Shown piece by piece: positions 16,387 through 25,411 of a stretch of 40,439 nucleotides of DNA. Every line of letters starts with the position of its first letter. Position 1 is the stretch's first letter. The stretch spans positions 1-40,439 of the forward strand of contig DDJQ01000035.1 of NCBI GenBank assembly GCA_002339125.1, written 5' to 3'. The stretch is from Alteromonadaceae bacterium UBA2620. GTDB lineage: Bacteria > Pseudomonadota > Gammaproteobacteria > Enterobacterales > Alteromonadaceae. The notes beneath the pieces are model-generated. The model saw nothing but the letters and a program-made list of their open reading frames with translations. It made no database searches and was not told the origin of the DNA. Made by a program: the position numbers and the translations under genes.

Positions 16387-19300
16387 ATGGTGCGCTCAAC
16401 CCAAAGAACGACTTTTGTACTGATATTTTCAGTGCTATTCCTATTTACCCGTGCGGCTTTTGCTGCCGCGGTGCTTACTGATATAAAATTTGCAGAGTAC
16501 ACTAGGGAAGACGGCCTGCCTGAAGGCACGATCATGTCAGTAGTTGAAGACTCAGATGGTTATATCTGGGTCGGATCCATGGAAGGCGTGTTCCGTTACG
16601 ATGGATATCATTTTAAAGCGTACAAACACGTCCCCCAAAATCCCAATTCAATACCCCAAGGCCCAGCTAGAACAATGTTCGTTTCAGAACAAGGCGAGCT
16701 ATGGGTTGGGACATTTAGCGGCCTAGCAAGATATCGACCAGAGACTGATGATTTTCAAGTTTATGACAGCAATAACTCTCTAATCCGGAACAACGAAATC
16801 AGGTCTATAGACGAAGATTCATCGGGCGATATTCTGGTAGCAGATGTTTCTAATATTTACCGTGTCGAACAAAACTCTGGCGAGCTATCATTGCTAGATA
16901 ATCGGGTCGATTTCCCTGATGATATTTATGAAATACGTAATGAACCGACTCGGATATGGATAGGAACTTTCGCATCCGGGGGTTATATCTATGATAAAAA
17001 GCGTCGACAACTTTTTTCTTTAAAGTCAGTTAATCCCTGGGGGATCAATCTGTCTACCAATGCCGTTTTTGATATAAAGGTTATCGACGGCCTGTATTGG
17101 ATAGCGACCAATTCAGGCATTGTAGTATTGAATAATAACGGTGAAAGCGTTAAACAACTGAACAGAGCTAACTTCCCCAATCTGAAAAATGAAAATGTTC
17201 GTTCAATTACTGAGGTCTCAGAGGGCATTATCTGGTTTGGCACGGAAGACGGGCTGGCTATCTACAATGATATAAAAGACAAACTGATCGTAATTGGTGC
17301 CGAGATGAAGAACATTACTTATCTTGACAATCAGTTTATTCCACACATTTATAAAGACTCAACTTCTTCCATATGGGTAGCTACGCTCGAAGGGCTATAT
17401 AGACATTCAGCGGGCTCTAATTTACTGAGACTATACCCCGTCATCATGGCAGAAGAAGATAACGGTTCTCCAAGGATTTGGGGAGTAGAAGAAGATAGTA
17501 AAGAAAACCTGTGGATCGCCACACAAAGTGCTGGCGTTAGCCGACTTAATTTTAATGATGAAAGTCAGGCCTCTTATCTTACAGGGCGCGCTACACAACT
17601 TTGGGATCTAATAATAGACGAATTTGACCAACTTTGGTTGGCTACTTCTAACGGTATAGAGCTATTTAGTTACGATGGACAGCATCTCAAAAAGCGTGAG
17701 ACATTTTTACCAAACCAATTCGTAGATAACATCCATTACGACAAAATGAAAATCTGGGCTTGGTCGGAACTTGACGGCCTGATATCAATTGAACCAACGC
17801 CTTCAGATGGAACTTCGCCACCAGGAACTTATGTTGTAAAGTCGCACAACACATTGTTTAAAGATTCAATGGTATCACCTATATATACTGACAATGACAA
17901 TAAACTTTGGTTAGCTATTGACGGCCGAATAAAATTATACGATGCAGATAAAGGCGCAGTTACCAACGTTATTGACTTTAGCTCGAAACAAGCAAGTTCC
18001 CTTCCAAAGCTAAAATATGTATATTCTTGGGGGAATTATTACTGGGTCGTCACTCACGCTTCAGGTATTTACCAACTGGACAAAACAACACTTACTGTTG
18101 TTAGACATCACTCTCTAACCGTAGAAGCCCCCATTCTTGCTTCAGTAGGCTTAAAAGACTCTATTTGGGTATCCACGGAATCAAATGAAATCAAGCAAAT
18201 ACTATTACCTAACTTAGAAGTAGTATTGACGCTGTCCAGCACCAAACTAGAACTTAATGACTATTCTGAAGCCGCCGTAACTAAAACAAAAGAGAATGCA
18301 TTAGTATTTGGTGGCGACCGAGGTTTTCATTATTTTCATCCTGAACTACTGACTTTTGATCATTTCACAGACGTACCTTCACAAAAACCGCAACTTGTCT
18401 CGTTAAAACTTTTTGGTAAAGAGCAAGTATTCGGTCAAAAAGGCTCTGTACTGGATAAACCGATAAACCTAAAGGATTCACTGACATTATCGGTAAGTGA
18501 CTCACGTTTTAGTTTTGGTTTTGCGATCTTGAATGCTGTATCTCCTTCTACTGTAAAATACCGTTATCGCTTAACGGGATTAGATAAGAACTGGACAGAA
18601 GCCGGAAAGGAAAGACAAGCTCCTTACAACAACTTATCCTTTGGCGACTATACGTTTGAAGTACAAGCTCAGGAAGACGGTAAAGCCTGGTCAGCCTCTC
18701 GCGAGTTGAATCTGACAATTTTACCCCCCCCATGGCTGCACCCTGCAGCTTTAATATTTTATGGTTTTTTTGCGGCGATTATTACCCTGTATGTAGTTCG
18801 TCAATATCATGTGCGCCGTCGACAACGAATTGCTGTTTCCGAGTCGGAAGAACGCTTAAAACTCACACTTTGGAGTAGTGGTGATGAATTATGGGACTGG
18901 GATGTTTATCGAGGCCAGGTTTACCGGTCAAACACCTGGGGTACCCTGGACTTCCCTCAGGACGATATCCGCACCAGTAGCGCTTATGACGCCAATATCC
19001 ATCCCCATGATCTTAAGCGCGTTCAGGATGCACTGAAAGAACACCTCGATGGTAAAACGGATTTTTACGAAATTGCGTACCGTACCAAAACCTTCACCAA
19101 CACCTGGTTATGGATCCTGGATCGCGGCAAGGTGGTACAGCGGGACCACAACAATGAGCCCATCCGGATGACAGGCACATTGAAGGATATACAACATCTG
19201 AAAGATGCCGAAGAGCAACTCAACCTGTTTAAGCGCTCTATCGAAAACATTTCTGAAGGCGTGTTTATTACCGATACCAAATTCCGCTTCATATCGGTAA

Positions 19301-20895
19301 ATAATGCCTACTGTACTTATACTGGTGAAACCCGGGATCAGGCGCTCGCGACTTACCTGTATTTCCATCAGTACCCGGAAGCTTTTACCGAAGAGATTAA
19401 GAAAACGCTAAGATCAAGAGGTAACTGGAGTGGTGAGGTTGAAAGTAGCAGGGTAAATGGCGAACGTTACGAAATCGAGCTGAATATCGATGCGGTGCAT
19501 GACGACGACGGCCGGATCTCGCACTTTGTAGGCGTATTTTCAGACATCACTTCCCGTAAGAGCACGGAAAAAGAACTTTTGAAGCTGGCTAACTCCGATC
19601 CACTCACCGAGTTACCTAACCGTTCGTTTTTCCAGGCCAGTCATAGCAACCTGGTACGCCGTGCGACACCCCATGCCCTACTCTGTCTGGATATGGATAA
19701 CTTTAAAAAGATTAACGACTCGCTCGGTCACCAAACCGGCGACATATTGATTAAGCAAATAGCCAAGCGCATCCAGCGCATGACCGACAGCAATTCTACC
19801 TGCTATCGTCTGGGCGGTGACGAATTCAGTATTCTGATGGAAGACTTTTCAGATATACATACCATCACCCACTTTGCTCAGAGTATTCTAAACACGCTTT
19901 CACGGCCATTTATCATCAACAAACAAGAGTTTGTGTTGGGTGCCAGTATTGGTATTGCGTTATTCCCTGAAGATGGTTCCTCACCTCAGGAGTTGTTGAA
20001 AAACGCTGACACGGCGATGTATTTTGCCAAGAACAACGGCGGTAACAGTTATCAGTTCTTCAGTGGTGAAATGAACCAGAACGCCGTTCGTCAGCTTCAG
20101 ATTGAAAATCTGATCCGTCAGGGCATAAAAGACAATTTGTTCACTGTTTACTATCAACCGAAGGTCGATATCACCACAGGTAAACTGGTGAGTATGGAGG
20201 CGCTGGTGCGCTTTGAACACCCGAATAAGGGTATTGTCAGCCCAGGCCAGTTTATTCCTCTGGCGGAGCAAACAGGCCAGATAATCGAGATTGGTGAACA
20301 GGTTTTACGCAAAGCCTGCGAAGATACCAAGCGCTGGGTCAGCGAAGGCTTATTCAGCGGCCGGGTGGCAGTCAATATTTCCGCCAAGCAGTTTGAGTTG
20401 CCCGACCTTGATGACCGCATAGAAAACGTCCTCCGGCAGGTAGGCCTGTCCCCCCTTCACCTGGAATGTGAGATCACAGAAGGCACTCTGATGGAAAACC
20501 CGGAAGAAGGCCTCAGAATGATGCAAAGGCTGCGTGATCGCGGTATTCACCTGGCACTGGATGACTTTGGTACTGGCTACTCTTCATTGGCTTACCTCAA
20601 AAAATTTCCGCTGAATACCTTAAAAATCGATAAAGCTTTTATTGATGATATCGCCAACAGTAATGTTGACCGTCACATGGCGGCGGCAATTATCAATATT
20701 GCTCACAACCTGGGCCTTAAAGTGGTTGCCGAAGGGGTGGAATATGAAGAGCAGCTGAACATTTTACGCCGCTATGACTGCGAAATGCTGCAGGGTTACC
20801 TGTACAGCAAACCACTTAATGCAGAACGTTTCGAAAAGCTACTCCGTGAAAACAGCTTACTGCATAAAATCATCAATAAGGTTTCTCCAACCTAA
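16387..20895 (+). CDS. Beta-propeller / Y_Y_Y / PAS / GGDEF / EAL sensor protein
   Basis: A 1502-residue membrane sensor that makes and/or degrades cyclic di-GMP. Residues 1-26 are a signal peptide (cleavage likely after AFA). About 35-715 hold a periplasmic two-component-regulator propeller with many blades such as IWVGSMEGVFRYDG, LWVGTFSGLARY and LWLATSNGIELFSYDG. A Y_Y_Y-type domain follows, about 715-780, then one membrane helix at about 783-803, then PAS domains at about 825-935 and 945-1065. The GGDEF domain has an intact GGDEF near residue 1143. The EAL domain has EALVR near 1271, DDFGTGYSS and AEGVE, all catalytic features present. The canonical inhibitory RxxD site before GGDEF is absent (DSNS at that place). 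It stands alone, without response regulator or kinase. The N-terminal propeller has a different base composition from the rest (see findings). Confidence 0.95.
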   Translation: MVRSTQRTTFVLIFSVLFLFTRAAFAAAVLTDIKFAEYTREDGLPEGTIMSVVEDSDGYIWVGSMEGVFRYDGYHFKAYKHVPQNPNSIPQGPARTMFVSEQGELWVGTFSGLARYRPETDDFQVYDSNNSLIRNNEIRSIDEDSSGDILVADVSNIYRVEQNSGELSLLDNRVDFPDDIYEIRNEPTRIWIGTFASGGYIYDKKRRQLFSLKSVNPWGINLSTNAVFDIKVIDGLYWIATNSGIVVLNNNGESVKQLNRANFPNLKNENVRSITEVSEGIIWFGTEDGLAIYNDIKDKLIVIGAEMKNITYLDNQFIPHIYKDSTSSIWVATLEGLYRHSAGSNLLRLYPVIMAEEDNGSPRIWGVEEDSKENLWIATQSAGVSRLNFNDESQASYLTGRATQLWDLIIDEFDQLWLATSNGIELFSYDGQHLKKRETFLPNQFVDNIHYDKMKIWAWSELDGLISIEPTPSDGTSPPGTYVVKSHNTLFKDSMVSPIYTDNDNKLWLAIDGRIKLYDADKGAVTNVIDFSSKQASSLPKLKYVYSWGNYYWVVTHASGIYQLDKTTLTVVRHHSLTVEAPILASVGLKDSIWVSTESNEIKQILLPNLEVVLTLSSTKLELNDYSEAAVTKTKENALVFGGDRGFHYFHPELLTFDHFTDVPSQKPQLVSLKLFGKEQVFGQKGSVLDKPINLKDSLTLSVSDSRFSFGFAILNAVSPSTVKYRYRLTGLDKNWTEAGKERQAPYNNLSFGDYTFEVQAQEDGKAWSASRELNLTILPPPWLHPAALIFYGFFAAIITLYVVRQYHVRRRQRIAVSESEERLKLTLWSSGDELWDWDVYRGQVYRSNTWGTLDFPQDDIRTSSAYDANIHPHDLKRVQDALKEHLDGKTDFYEIAYRTKTFTNTWLWILDRGKVVQRDHNNEPIRMTGTLKDIQHLKDAEEQLNLFKRSIENISEGVFITDTKFRFISVNNAYCTYTGETRDQALATYLYFHQYPEAFTEEIKKTLRSRGNWSGEVESSRVNGERYEIELNIDAVHDDDGRISHFVGVFSDITSRKSTEKELLKLANSDPLTELPNRSFFQASHSNLVRRATPHALLCLDMDNFKKINDSLGHQTGDILIKQIAKRIQRMTDSNSTCYRLGGDEFSILMEDFSDIHTITHFAQSILNTLSRPFIINKQEFVLGASIGIALFPEDGSSPQELLKNADTAMYFAKNNGGNSYQFFSGEMNQNAVRQLQIENLIRQGIKDNLFTVYYQPKVDITTGKLVSMEALVRFEHPNKGIVSPGQFIPLAEQTGQIIEIGEQVLRKACEDTKRWVSEGLFSGRVAVNISAKQFELPDLDDRIENVLRQVGLSPLHLECEITEGTLMENPEEGLRMMQRLRDRGIHLALDDFGTGYSSLAYLKKFPLNTLKIDKAFIDDIANSNVDRHMAAAIINIAHNLGLKVVAEGVEYEEQLNILRRYDCEMLQGYLYSKPLNAERFEKLLRENSLLHKIINKVSPT

Positions 20896-20906
20896 CTAAG
20901 TCTGTA

Positions 20907-20938
20907 ATGACTTATGCCGCAGGCGCCGGTCATTTTTT
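20907..20938 (+). terminator. Weak candidate terminator after the sensor gene
   Basis: ATGAC (20907-20911) pairs with GTCAT (20929-20933), enclosing a GC-rich GCC-GCA-GGC mini-hairpin, followed by six T (20933-20938). The stem is interrupted by a 4x4 internal loop, so it is weak. Confidence 0.3.
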
Positions 20939-21309
20939 ATTGCCATTCTTACGTCCCGCTAGCCAGGTGTAAGCTGGCAGGGATTAATGCTAATGCATAA
21001 CTGTTTCATCATCTCACTTTACTACTAAATCTCATACAACCTGTCCTTACACTGCTATCTGAGGCAGTTTCTTGATAAAACCCTGCATGTTATTAACCAG
21101 TTACAAATATAAATAACTTTGGCACTTTTATTTAAATGTGTGCTGGATAGCGTCTTTTTATCAAGTAAAGGCAATTTTTTGACTATTTTACCTTAAGTAT
21201 TCTGATAAGCGGCAGATAAATGCATAGAACGGCAATAATTACCGGCAACGGAAAATTGACGCCGTCCAAATGGATGCTGCAAACCATTGTTTTTAAAGGA
21301 ATTTAAAAG

Positions 21310-21326
21310 TTGGCATAGGGTTCGCA
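21310..21326 (+). promoter_or_regulatory. Sigma-54-like promoter (-24/-12)
   Basis: The sequence TTGGCATAGGGTTCGCA has GG at 21312-21313 and GC at 21324-21325 separated by exactly 10 bases, the invariant spacing of RpoN promoters (consensus TGGCAC-N5-TTGCA). It differs at the C after TGGCA (T) and in TTGC (TCGC). Transcription would start near 21337, giving a leader of about 65 bases before the exported peptide's ATG. A sigma-70 alternative exists: TTGTCA at 21349 and a TATATAAG tract at 21374-21381, but their spacing (19-21 bases) is poor. No enhancer or IHF site was identified with confidence. Confidence 0.45.
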
Positions 21327-21401
21327 TTACTAAGAGTGACAATGAGGATTGTCAATCAGTTTTGTTTGTTTTGTATATAAGAATATAACGAGGAAAGAAA
21401 G

Positions 21402-21557
21402 ATGTTGAAAGCATACGCAGTAGCCCTAGTACTTTCTACAACCGCACCTGTAGCAGCCGATAAGCAAGAAGGCGCTCAGAAAGCTCCTGTACAGAAAAAA
21501 GAAGTCGCAACTGAAACCCAGTCTTACAAGCCTAAAACTGGCAGTGTTCGCGTTTAA
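21402..21557 (+). CDS. Small exported peptide, 51 residues
   Basis: A 51-residue precursor with a Sec signal peptide (MLKAYAVALVLSTTAPVAA, cleavage after Ala19 or nearby) and a mature part of about 32 residues that is polar and rich in Lys, Gln, Glu, Thr and Val (DKQEGAQKAPVQKKEVA and on to SYKPKTGSVRV). There is no Cys and no domain I can name. A strong AGGA ribosome-binding site lies seven bases before the ATG and a strong terminator follows 16 bases after the stop, so it is a self-contained gene. It is preceded by a sigma-54-like promoter match. It may be a small periplasmic or secreted factor; the function is unknown. Confidence 0.8.
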   Translation: MLKAYAVALVLSTTAPVAADKQEGAQKAPVQKKEVATETQSYKPKTGSVRV

Positions 21558-21573
21558 GCTTCTAACAAATTCC

Positions 21574-21599
21574 AAAAAGGAGCTCAGGCTCCTTTTTTT
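21574..21599 (+). terminator. Terminator of the small exported peptide gene
   Basis: GGAGC (21579-21583) and GCTCC (21588-21592) pair across a TCAG tetraloop, extended by five A before and seven T after (21593-21599). Strong Rho-independent terminator shape. It ends eight bases before the stop of the convergent small membrane gene and may serve both directions. Confidence 0.85.
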
Positions 21600-21606
21600 A
21601 TGCCTG

Positions 21607-21804
21607 CTACGCGCGTAAATAAGCGTTATTAAAGCCGCAGTCTTTTCTCATCCGCACATGACGGCTTATGGAAAACATTGGCCACACCAGCGGGCCCATC
21701 AATAACCCTACAAACGCCCACTGCTTTGCCGATAGTCCGGCTTTTGTCGCTTCGACAAAAAAGTAACAGCTACTGGCCAGACAAACTAAAATTACTGTCA
21801 ACAT
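21607..21804 (-). CDS. Small membrane protein, 65 residues
   Basis: A 65-residue protein with two hydrophobic segments, MLTVILVCLASSCYFFVEA and QWAFVGLLMGPLVWPMF, separated by a short KAGLSAK loop; the C-terminal part is basic (SISRHVRMRK). The pattern, with a conserved-looking GLSAKQWAFVGLLMGPLVW, resembles small hypothetical membrane proteins I associate with Alteromonadales, but I cannot name a function. A GGG-containing ribosome-binding site stands about 6 bases before the ATG. It is convergent with the small exported peptide gene and lies downstream of fadJ on the same strand, but behind the fadJ terminator. It could be transcribed on its own. Confidence 0.72.
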   Translation of the reverse strand: MLTVILVCLASSCYFFVEATKAGLSAKQWAFVGLLMGPLVWPMFSISRHVRMRKDCGFNNAYLRA

Positions 21805-21923
21805 ATTGACGCCCTTTTAATCTATAAGGTTTTTTTGACTTGCTGGAAAAACACTCAACATTTTCAGCGGGCGCATATTACCCTTTTCTGGTAACAAAAC
21901 CATCATTTATTTGGCTTATAATG

Positions 21924-21951
21924 AAAAAATCCGGCCTAAGCCGGATTTTTT
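21924..21951 (-). terminator. Terminator after fadJ
   Basis: A perfect stem AATCCGGC (21928-21935) / GCCGGATT (21940-21947) with loop CTAA is flanked by an A-run on one side and a T-run on the other (stem extends to 12 bases, 21924-21935 with 21940-21951). On the minus strand it ends in a U-run and begins 20 bases beyond the fadJ stop. The symmetry would let it work in both directions. Confidence 0.88.
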
Positions 21952-21971
21952 AACATATTAATTACACTAGA

Positions 21972-24101
21972 TTAATAAAAGGTAGTGTTTTCGGCTGCCA
22001 TTGTTTCCAGTACGGCCGCAGGTTTGAACTTGGCGTCAACCTTATCAGCATAGTAATTTAGTCGTTCTACCACTTTTGCAACGCCTAACTGGTCCATATA
22101 GCGGAAAGGTCCGCCGAGGAATGGTGGGAAGCCAATCCCGAAGATAGCGCCGATATCACCGTCCCTGGCGCTACGGATAACCCCTTCATCCAGACAGCGT
22201 GCGGCTTCATTAAGCATCATCAGTACGCAACGCTCTGAAATCTCTGATTCACTGCGGCTTTTAGAGGGTGAAACACCCAGTAGCGGGTAAATACTCTCAT
22301 CCACCGCTTTGCCTGGCTTTTTGCCGCTATAGTCGTAAAAGCCTTTTTTATTTTTCTTACCCTTACGATCATCAGCCAGCACTTTATCGAACGCTGAGGG
22401 AGCAGTAAAACGCTCGCCAAAGGCATCCATAAGGATAGGAATAATTTTAGTGCCTACATCGATACCAACTTCGTCCAACAACTTCACCGGCCCTACCGGG
22501 AAACCAAAGTTAAGGAGCGCTTTATCAATGTGATCGATAGGCTCGCCGGCCAGAATCAGACTTGCCGCTTCGTTCATGTAAGGTGCGAGGATTCGGTTTA
22601 CATAAAAACCTGCCCCGTCCTTGACGACTACCGGTGTTTTGCCTTGCTTTTTGGCAAATTCTACGGTGGTAGAAATAGTCTGATCGGAGGTTTTCTCGTG
22701 AGCAATAACTTCTGCCAGCGGCATTTTGTCTACCGGCGAAAAGTAATGCAGACCAATTACATTTTCCGGGCGCTCAGCCTCGGCGGCAATTTCAGCAATA
22801 GGAATGGATGAGGTGTTCGAGGCAAAAATGGTGTCGGCTTTACACCCCTGCTCTACATCGGCCACCATTTTACGTTTAAGGCCAACATCCTCAAATACTG
22901 CTTCAACAATAATATCGGCGTCCTGCAGGCCCGAGTAATCCAGCGTACCGGTTAACAAGGCCATCTGCTTTTGCATCTCAGACTTACGCATAAAGCGACG
23001 CTTAACCTTTTTATTGAGCAAGTCGTAACTGTACTTCATGGCATTGGCAATACCAGCCGGCTGAATATCTTTAATCCGCACCGGAACGCCAGCTTTAGTG
23101 GCAGTGACATATGCGATACCGCCGCCCATTAAGCCGCCGCCGAGCACACCCACCTTAGTAACTTTCTCTGGTGGGACATCAGCAACGCCCGACTCTTTTT
23201 TCATCGCAGTGGTAGCGAAGAAAATTTGCCGTAGCTGCTTTGACTCTGGCGTCATCACTAATTGACCAAAAGCCTTAGCTTCTGCTTCCAGGCCCGCCTG
23301 CATGCCTTTGTTTATGCCAATAGCCACCACATCAAGGATCTGTTGTGGTGCCGGGTAATTGCCGCGTGTTTTGGCCTGGGTTTGCTCACCCGCTTTTTTA
23401 AATACGATATTGCGACCCGGAGCGGTGCCCTCAAGAAATTTATTTACCAGCCCTTTGGGTTCAGTCTTGCGAGAAGGTTTCGACTTGCCCGCAAATTGAG
23501 AGGCTACATCTACCAGTACAGAACGCGGTACCACGTCATCCACGATGCCGTATTTTTTGGCTTGTTTTGCTCGCACAGAGGCGCCTGTCAGCATCATTTT
23601 AATCGCTTGCTGAATACCCGCGAGTTTCGGCAGACGTTGCGTGCCACCACTGCCCGGCAATAGGCCGAGCTGCACTTCCGGCAGACCCAGCTGAGTTGCG
23701 GAACTTTCGGTACAAATTCGGTAATGACACGCCATTGCCAATTCAAGGCCACCGCCTAGTGCAGGCCCGTGAATAGCGGCTACAAACGTCTGGCGCATAT
23801 TTTCAATGCGATTAAAAATATCCTGCCCGCCTTTAGCCAGTGCCATGGCTTCCTCTGCAGTAGAACAGGCATCCAGCATGGTGATATCGGCACCGGCAAC
23901 GAAGGAATTATCCTTACCGCTTACCAGCACAACGCCCTTAATACTGCTGTCATTTTCAATTTCATCCAGCAGGACGGTCATTTCTTCGCCAAACGCAGCC
24001 TTTAGAGTGTTCATCGACTCACCCGGCACGTCCATGGTTAATATGGCAATACCGTTATCCTGTCTGGTCAGCGTAAATGCGCTTTGAGTTTGTTCTGTCA
24101 T
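21972..24101 (-). CDS. fadJ: Fatty-acid oxidation complex alpha subunit FadJ
   Basis: A 709-residue multifunctional beta-oxidation enzyme: enoyl-CoA hydratase/isomerase at the N-terminus and 3-hydroxyacyl-CoA dehydrogenase at the C-terminus. Hydratase residues Glu120 (GGGLELA) and Glu142 (GLPEVQLG) are present, with the oxyanion-hole region AGADITML. The dehydrogenase NAD site GVLGGGLMGGGIA lies near 317-325, and GLHYFSPVDKMPLAE carries the catalytic His. Length and pairing with a FadI-type thiolase favour FadJ over FadB. The gene starts with the ATG that shares one base with the stop of fadI (TAATG), so the two are translationally coupled. Expression probably follows the FadR-like site ahead of fadI. 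All key residues are intact. Confidence 0.95.
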   Translation of the reverse strand: MTEQTQSAFTLTRQDNGIAILTMDVPGESMNTLKAAFGEEMTVLLDEIENDSSIKGVVLVSGKDNSFVAGADITMLDACSTAEEAMALAKGGQDIFNRIENMRQTFVAAIHGPALGGGLELAMACHYRICTESSATQLGLPEVQLGLLPGSGGTQRLPKLAGIQQAIKMMLTGASVRAKQAKKYGIVDDVVPRSVLVDVASQFAGKSKPSRKTEPKGLVNKFLEGTAPGRNIVFKKAGEQTQAKTRGNYPAPQQILDVVAIGINKGMQAGLEAEAKAFGQLVMTPESKQLRQIFFATTAMKKESGVADVPPEKVTKVGVLGGGLMGGGIAYVTATKAGVPVRIKDIQPAGIANAMKYSYDLLNKKVKRRFMRKSEMQKQMALLTGTLDYSGLQDADIIVEAVFEDVGLKRKMVADVEQGCKADTIFASNTSSIPIAEIAAEAERPENVIGLHYFSPVDKMPLAEVIAHEKTSDQTISTTVEFAKKQGKTPVVVKDGAGFYVNRILAPYMNEAASLILAGEPIDHIDKALLNFGFPVGPVKLLDEVGIDVGTKIIPILMDAFGERFTAPSAFDKVLADDRKGKKNKKGFYDYSGKKPGKAVDESIYPLLGVSPSKSRSESEISERCVLMMLNEAARCLDEGVIRSARDGDIGAIFGIGFPPFLGGPFRYMDQLGVAKVVERLNYYADKVDAKFKPAAVLETMAAENTTFY

Positions 24102-25411
24102 TATGCTGTCTCCACAATCATCGCTGCACCTAATCCACCTGCCGCGCAGGCAGTTAACAGTCCGGTTCCTCCGCCTCGGCGGTTCAGTTCATTAAGCATT
24201 TGGGTGATCATTCGGGTGCCGGTGGCCGCAAACGGATGACCGTAAGCAATAGAGCTCCCCATGACATTAAACTTGTCCATATCAATTTCACCGGTGGCTT
24301 TACTGCGACCCAGTTTTTCCTGAGCAAACTTATCACTTGCGAACATTTTGATATTGGCCAGCGTTTGCGCAGCAAAGGCTTCGTGCATTTCGATTAAGGT
24401 TAAGTCGTTCAGCGTCATACCTGCTTTATCCAGCGCCATTGGCGTTGCATACGAAGGCCCCATGAGCATGTCTTCCCACACGTCGATAGCCGCAAATGCA
24501 TAACTCTTAATGTAACCCAGTGGCGTATAGCCCAGCGCTTTCGCTTTGCTTTCCGTCATCATCAGTACAGCAGATGCACCATCGGTTAGCGGCGTGGCAT
24601 TCGCAGCGGTGACTGAGCCATATTTTTTATCGAATACCGGACGCAGCTTTGCATACCCTTCGATTTTAGAGTCAAAACGAATGTTGTTATCCTGCTCCAA
24701 TGCACCTTTATAAGGTTCGGCATAGGCAGTCATGACCTCGTTGGCCAGTTTTCCGGCCTGCCAGCTTTCTGCCGCCAGACTGTGAGAACGATGCGCCAGT
24801 TCATCCTGAGCCTGACGGGTAATGCCATGGCTTTTGGCCATTTGCTCTGCCGTCTGCCCCATGGATAAACCTGTTGAATATTCTGCTACTGCGGGAGGTA
24901 CCGGCAGCAGGTCTTTTAAGCCCAGTTTTTTAAGCACGGCCCATTTTTGCCCCAGCGTTTTGGTTTTCTGCAAATCCACTAGCGCTCTGGCCAGTTTTTT
25001 CGATACCCCGATAGGCGATACAGACGTTGAATCGGCGCCACCGGCAACACCGACTTCAATATTGCCCGCCATCATCGACTCGGCAATATTTACGGTAGAC
25101 TGGAAACTGGTAGCACAGGCGCGGGAAACACTGTAGGCATCAGTGTGAACGTTCATTCCAGTGCCCAGCACAATTTCCCGGGCAATATTGGGCGCTTCAG
25201 GCATTTGTACAACCTGACCGTACACCAGTTGTTCAACCAGTTTGGGATCTACCGCATTGCGAACAAGTAGTTCGTTTACCACCATCTTGCCCAAATCAAC
25301 AGCGGGCACGCCGTGAAAATAGGTCGCCATTTTTGCGAACGGCGTTCTGAGGCCGGCAACGATTGCGATCCTGTCGCCGTTGCGCGTTGTGACTGATTGT
25401 TGTTTAGCCAT
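24101..25411 (-). CDS. fadI: 3-ketoacyl-CoA thiolase FadI
   Basis: A 436-residue thiolase, the beta subunit of the FadIJ complex, which cleaves 3-ketoacyl-CoA to acetyl-CoA and a shortened acyl-CoA. Cys99 (VSRACATSF) is the nucleophile, and His392 (GHPFAATGTRM) and Cys422 (CAAGGLGAA) are the acid-base residues. The start chosen is the ATG at 25411 (MAKQQSVTT), which gives the same length as E. coli FadI; a TTG three codons further upstream (25420) is less likely. A ribosome-binding site AGG lies about 10 bases upstream. It is followed by fadJ with a one-base stop/start overlap. A 17-base match to the FadR operator lies 28 bases upstream of the ATG. Confidence 0.95.
   Translation of the reverse strand: MAKQQSVTTRNGDRIAIVAGLRTPFAKMATYFHGVPAVDLGKMVVNELLVRNAVDPKLVEQLVYGQVVQMPEAPNIAREIVLGTGMNVHTDAYSVSRACATSFQSTVNIAESMMAGNIEVGVAGGADSTSVSPIGVSKKLARALVDLQKTKTLGQKWAVLKKLGLKDLLPVPPAVAEYSTGLSMGQTAEQMAKSHGITRQAQDELAHRSHSLAAESWQAGKLANEVMTAYAEPYKGALEQDNNIRFDSKIEGYAKLRPVFDKKYGSVTAANATPLTDGASAVLMMTESKAKALGYTPLGYIKSYAFAAIDVWEDMLMGPSYATPMALDKAGMTLNDLTLIEMHEAFAAQTLANIKMFASDKFAQEKLGRSKATGEIDMDKFNVMGSSIAYGHPFAATGTRMITQMLNELNRRGGGTGLLTACAAGGLGAAMIVETA

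Larger units (their letters stand above)
20896..21401. other. Gene-poor AT-rich intergenic region
   Basis: About 500 bases with no convincing gene. It begins with a weak terminator-like hairpin after the sensor gene and ends with a sigma-54-like promoter and a good ribosome-binding site for a 51-residue exported peptide. The central part is AT-rich with many short runs of T and A. I see no tRNA and no clear riboswitch. An unannotated small RNA is possible but I cannot support one. Confidence 0.5.
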
